DNA of 64,000 nt from Angustibacter luteus (GTDB lineage Bacteria; Actinomycetota; Actinomycetes; Actinomycetales; Angustibacteraceae): assembly GCF_039541115.1 (NCBI RefSeq), contig NZ_BAABFP010000005.1:294447-358446 (forward strand), written 5' to 3'. The notes beneath the pieces were generated by a model. That model saw nothing but the letters and a program-made list of their open reading frames with translations. It had not been told where the DNA came from and searched no databases. The position numbers and the translations under genes were made by a program. Shown one piece after another: positions 61,332 to 64,000 of the stretch (position 1 is the first letter of the stretch; every line of letters starts with the position of its first letter).

Positions 61332-62996
61332 ATGCAGCTTGCCGAGATCCTGCTCGCGGACGGGCTCGTCAGCGAGGGGCAGCTCTCTGCTGCCTTCGAG
61401 GAGCACCAGCGGGCCGGTCGCAGCCTCGGCCGCGTGCTGGTCGAGCAGGGCGTGCTGTCCGAGACGCAGCTGGTCAGCGCGCTCGCGCAGCAGATCGGCC
61501 TGCCCTTCGTCGACCTGACCGAGTACCCCGTGGACGCCGCCGCCACCGCGCGCATCTCCGGTGCCGTCGTCCGCCGGCACAACGCGCTGCCCATCGGCTA
61601 CACCGACGACGGCAAGCTGCTGGTCGCGATGGCCGACCCCGGCAACGTCTTCGCGCTCGACGACATCCGTTCGATGACCGGGCTGGACGTGCGTCCCGCG
61701 GTCGCGACCCGGGCGGACGTCCTCGGGGCGATCGATCGCTACTACCGCGCGGACGCCGACCTCGACGACATCACCAACGCCCTGGACCTCGTCGAGGACG
61801 ACGAGGACCTGTCCAAGGTGAAGGAGATCACCGAGGACGCGCCGATCGTCAAGTACGTCAACCTGTTGATCACCCAGGCGATCCAGGACCGGGCCTCCGA
61901 CATCCACCTCGAGCCGGGGGAGCACGACCTGCGGGTGCGGTACCGCATCGACGGCGTGCTGCACGAGATCATGCGTTCGCCCAAGGCGATCCAGAGCGGC
62001 GTCATCTCGCGGCTGAAGATCATGGCGGACATCAACATCGCCGAGCGCCGCATCCCGCAGGACGGTCGCCTCTCCGTCACCACCAACGGCAAGAAGATCG
62101 ACCTCCGCGTCGCCACCCTGCCGACGGTGTGGGGCGAGAAGGTCGTCATGCGCATCCTGGACAACTCCACCGCGCGGCTGACCCTGAACGACCTCGGCTT
62201 CTCCTCGGGCAACTACGAGCGGTACAGCGAGAGCTTCGTCAAGCCGTACGGCATGATCCTGGTGACCGGCCCGACGGGTTCGGGCAAGTCGACCACCCTG
62301 TACGCGACGTTGAACATCGTGAGCAAGCCCGAGGTCAACGTGATCACCGTCGAGGACCCGGTCGAGTACCGGCTCCCCGGGATCAACCAGGTGCAGGTCA
62401 ACGCCAAGGCCGGCCTGACCTTCGCCGCGGCGCTCCGCTCCATCCTGCGCTCGGACCCTGACGTCGTCCTGATCGGTGAGGTCCGCGACCACGAGACGGC
62501 GCAGATCGCCGTCGAGGCCGCCCTCACCGGCCACCTCGTGCTGACCACGCTGCACACCAACGACGCGCCGTCCGCCATCACCCGCTTGACCGAGATGGGC
62601 ATCGAGCCGTTCCTGGTCGGTTCGGCATTGGACTGCGTGCTGGCCCAACGTCTGACCCGCCGGCTGTGCAGCAAGTGCAAGGAGCCGTTCCAGCCGGAGC
62701 CGGCCGACCTCGAGCGGGTGGGCTTCCCGTGGACGCCGGGGGAGGAGCTGCCGGTGCTCTACCGTCCGGTGGGCTGCTCGACCTGCGCGAAGACCGGCTA
62801 CAAGGGCCGGGTCGCGCTGCACGAGGTCATGAAGGTGTCCGAGACCATCGAGCGGCACACCGTCGAGCGGGTCTCGGCCGCGGTGATCGGGGAGACCGCG
62901 CGGGCCGAGGGCATGACCACGCTCCGCATGGACGGCTGGCTGAAGGTGCTGGACGGCGTCACGTCCATCGAAGAGGTCCTGCGCGTCGTCGTGTGA
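61332..62996 (+). CDS. pilB: Type IV pilus assembly ATPase PilB (GspE family)
   Basis: A 554-residue hexameric motor. The N-terminal 100 residues (AEILLADGLVSEGQLSAAFEEHQ; SLGRVLVEQGVLSETQLVSALAQQIGLPFVDL) are an MshEN-like region, a known c-di-GMP-binding module. The ATPase has GPTGSGKSTTL (Walker A), an Asp box (VITVEDPVEYR), Walker B LIGEVRDHETAQIA, a His box LTTLHTNDA, and a tetracysteine zinc knuckle (CSKC and CSTC). It powers pilus extension. The paired pilT follows 109 nt downstream. Confidence 0.94.
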   Translation: MQLAEILLADGLVSEGQLSAAFEEHQRAGRSLGRVLVEQGVLSETQLVSALAQQIGLPFVDLTEYPVDAAATARISGAVVRRHNALPIGYTDDGKLLVAMADPGNVFALDDIRSMTGLDVRPAVATRADVLGAIDRYYRADADLDDITNALDLVEDDEDLSKVKEITEDAPIVKYVNLLITQAIQDRASDIHLEPGEHDLRVRYRIDGVLHEIMRSPKAIQSGVISRLKIMADINIAERRIPQDGRLSVTTNGKKIDLRVATLPTVWGEKVVMRILDNSTARLTLNDLGFSSGNYERYSESFVKPYGMILVTGPTGSGKSTTLYATLNIVSKPEVNVITVEDPVEYRLPGINQVQVNAKAGLTFAAALRSILRSDPDVVLIGEVRDHETAQIAVEAALTGHLVLTTLHTNDAPSAITRLTEMGIEPFLVGSALDCVLAQRLTRRLCSKCKEPFQPEPADLERVGFPWTPGEELPVLYRPVGCSTCAKTGYKGRVALHEVMKVSETIERHTVERVSAAVIGETARAEGMTTLRMDGWLKVLDGVTSIEEVLRVVV

Positions 62997-63105
62997 CCGG
63001 TGTCGCCCTCACGGCTCAAGACCGTGCCGGGGTGTGCCGATAGCGGCTGTGAAGCATCCAGCTCGACCGCCATGCAGGCGACGAGCCTGCCATGAGGGGA
63101 GTGCC

Positions 63106-64000
63106 GTGAGCACTGTCGGAGAGCCGTACGTGCCGGAGTTCGCTCCAGCTGGGACGCCGGCCGGTTACGCGCCTGTGACGGCGTCTGTTCCTGCCCAGCA
63201 GGCACCCGTCGCCGCGGCGCCCGTGCCGGTGGCCGCGCCCGCGCACGCTGCCCCGCCCGCGCACGCTGCGGCCCCGGCGGTGGCACCCACCCAGGCGGCC
63301 CCGCAGGCCTACGCGCGCACCAGCACCGAGCAGGTGTTCGAGCACGACCTGGCCATCAACGACCTGCTCATCGAGATGATCGAGACGGGCGCCAGCGACC
63401 TGCACATCACCTCGGGTGCGGCGCCGATGATCCGGCTGCGCGGCGAGCTGCGCACGATGGGCGAGCACGCCGTGCTGACCCCGCCGGTGCTGCAGCGCGC
63501 GATCTACGCGATGCTCTCGCAGCGTCAGCGCGAGCGCTTCGAGACCGACCTCGAGCTGGACTTCGCCTACTCCGTCCCGGGCCGGGCCCGGTTCCGCGTC
63601 AACGTCTACCGGCAGCGCGAGGCGCTGGGTGCGGCCTTCCGCCTGATCCCCTACGAGATCAAGCCGCTCGAGGCCCTCGGTATCCCGCCGGCCGTGAACA
63701 ACTTTGCCGGCCTGCCGCGTGGCCTCGTGCTGGTCACCGGGCCGACCGGTTCGGGCAAGTCGACCACCCTCGCGGGTGTCGTCGACCTGGCCAACCGCAC
63801 CCGGCACGAGCACATCATGACGGTCGAGGACCCGATCGAGTTCCTGCACCGCCACAAGGGCTGCATCGTCAACCAGCGTGAGGTCGGCGAGGACACCAAG
63901 TCCTTCGGCAACGCGCTGAAGCACGCGCTGCGACAGGACCCCGACATCATCCTGGTCGGTGAGATGCGTGACCTCGAGACGATCTCGGTGGCGCTGACCG
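63106..64000 (+). CDS. pilT: Twitching motility ATPase PilT, 3' end outside window
   Basis: About 298 residues are visible. An unusual N-terminal extension of about 70 residues is Ala/Pro/Val-rich (APVAAAPVPVAAPAHAAPPA), then the PilT domain: INDLLIEMIETGASDLHITSGAAPMIRLRGELRTM, RFRVNVYRQREALGAAFRLIP, Walker A GPTGSGKSTTLAG, VEDPIEFLH, and LRQDPDIILVGEMRDLETIS where the window ends. PilT retracts the pilus. GTG 63106 follows GAGGGGAG by about 5 nt. Confidence 0.93.
   Translation, partial: MSTVGEPYVPEFAPAGTPAGYAPVTASVPAQQAPVAAAPVPVAAPAHAAPPAHAAAPAVAPTQAAPQAYARTSTEQVFEHDLAINDLLIEMIETGASDLHITSGAAPMIRLRGELRTMGEHAVLTPPVLQRAIYAMLSQRQRERFETDLELDFAYSVPGRARFRVNVYRQREALGAAFRLIPYEIKPLEALGIPPAVNNFAGLPRGLVLVTGPTGSGKSTTLAGVVDLANRTRHEHIMTVEDPIEFLHRHKGCIVNQREVGEDTKSFGNALKHALRQDPDIILVGEMRDLETISVALT

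Noticed and set aside
63072-63095. Seven-codon frame MQATSLP just before pilT whose stop overlaps the pilT ribosome site.
   Set aside because: No ribosome-binding site of its own and too short to judge.
1-64000. CRISPR arrays, rRNA genes, insertion sequences, integrases, prophage or replication origin.
   Set aside because: No regularly spaced repeats, transposase or integrase motifs, rRNA-like sequence or clusters of DnaA boxes were seen; the two DnaA boxes are isolated.

Overview
The window is chromosomal DNA of a high-GC actinobacterium. The evidence is the uniformly high GC, the frequent GTG starts, the many GTGA/ATGA stop-start overlaps, the leaderless starts preceded by a TANNNT box, and the gene order. 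The series thrS - HIT - pgsA - acyltransferase - pimA - pdxS - pdxT - yebC - ruvCAB - yajC/secD/secF - apt - rel - peptidyl-prolyl isomerase - metallo-hydrolase - hisS - aspS - rarA - alaS - ruvX - mltG - aroE is the conserved backbone known from Mycobacterium and Streptomyces. An SsgB-like gene, paired with a PGPGW membrane protein, points to a morphologically complex lineage (Streptomyces-, Frankia- or Kineosporia-like). I cannot name the genus.

Layout. 1-4.3 kb: a truncated gene with a broken metzincin-like motif, a peptidoglycan-binding protein, an MmcQ/YjbR protein, a GNAT enzyme and pabB-pabC for p-aminobenzoate. 4.3-9.7 kb: ssgB, a PGPGW protein, tRNA-Val(CAC), a reductase, a LuxR-type two-component pair facing a membrane protein across a 16-bp palindrome, and a MOSC protein. 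9.8-22.2 kb: thrS and a HIT phosphorylase, then a DUF222/HNH gene, then a leftward five-gene run (EF-G-like GTPase followed by two tandem copies of a small WPFG protein plus HTTM protein cassette), then the phosphatidylinositol-mannoside operon. 22.3-33.2 kb: vitamin B6 synthase (pdxS, pdxT) around a kynureninase operon, yebC, the SOS-controlled ruvCAB, and yajC-secDF-apt.

33.3-45.7 kb: bifunctional rel, a diguanylate cyclase, DUF349 and cyclophilin genes, a metallo-hydrolase, hisS, an aldo/keto reductase, a PilZ protein and aspS. 45.7-52.0 kb: a leftward operon of a receiver/glutaredoxin-like/thioredoxin-reductase-like fusion, a histidine kinase with a cyclic-nucleotide-type sensor, an MMPL exporter and a GNAT enzyme. 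52.1-64 kb: rarA, a DUF2470 (heme/iron-linked) gene and rpsD diverging around a near-perfect DtxR/IdeR iron box, then DUF948, alaS, ruvX, mltG, aroE, and the type IV pilus ATPases pilB and pilT (cut by the window end).

Themes. A c-di-GMP thread (GGDEF enzyme, PilZ receptor, PilB with an N-terminal MshEN-like region) may connect to the pilus ATPases. Three families of intergenic sequence stand out: two hairpins sharing a GTGATCATGCACGTTC stem, two hairpins sharing an identical 20-nt loop in opposite orientation, and two 14-bp tandem duplications across stop codons. The best candidates for undescribed biology are the duplicated WPFG/HTTM cassette, the redox-like response regulator whose expected cysteines are absent, and the iron box between DUF2470 and rpsD.
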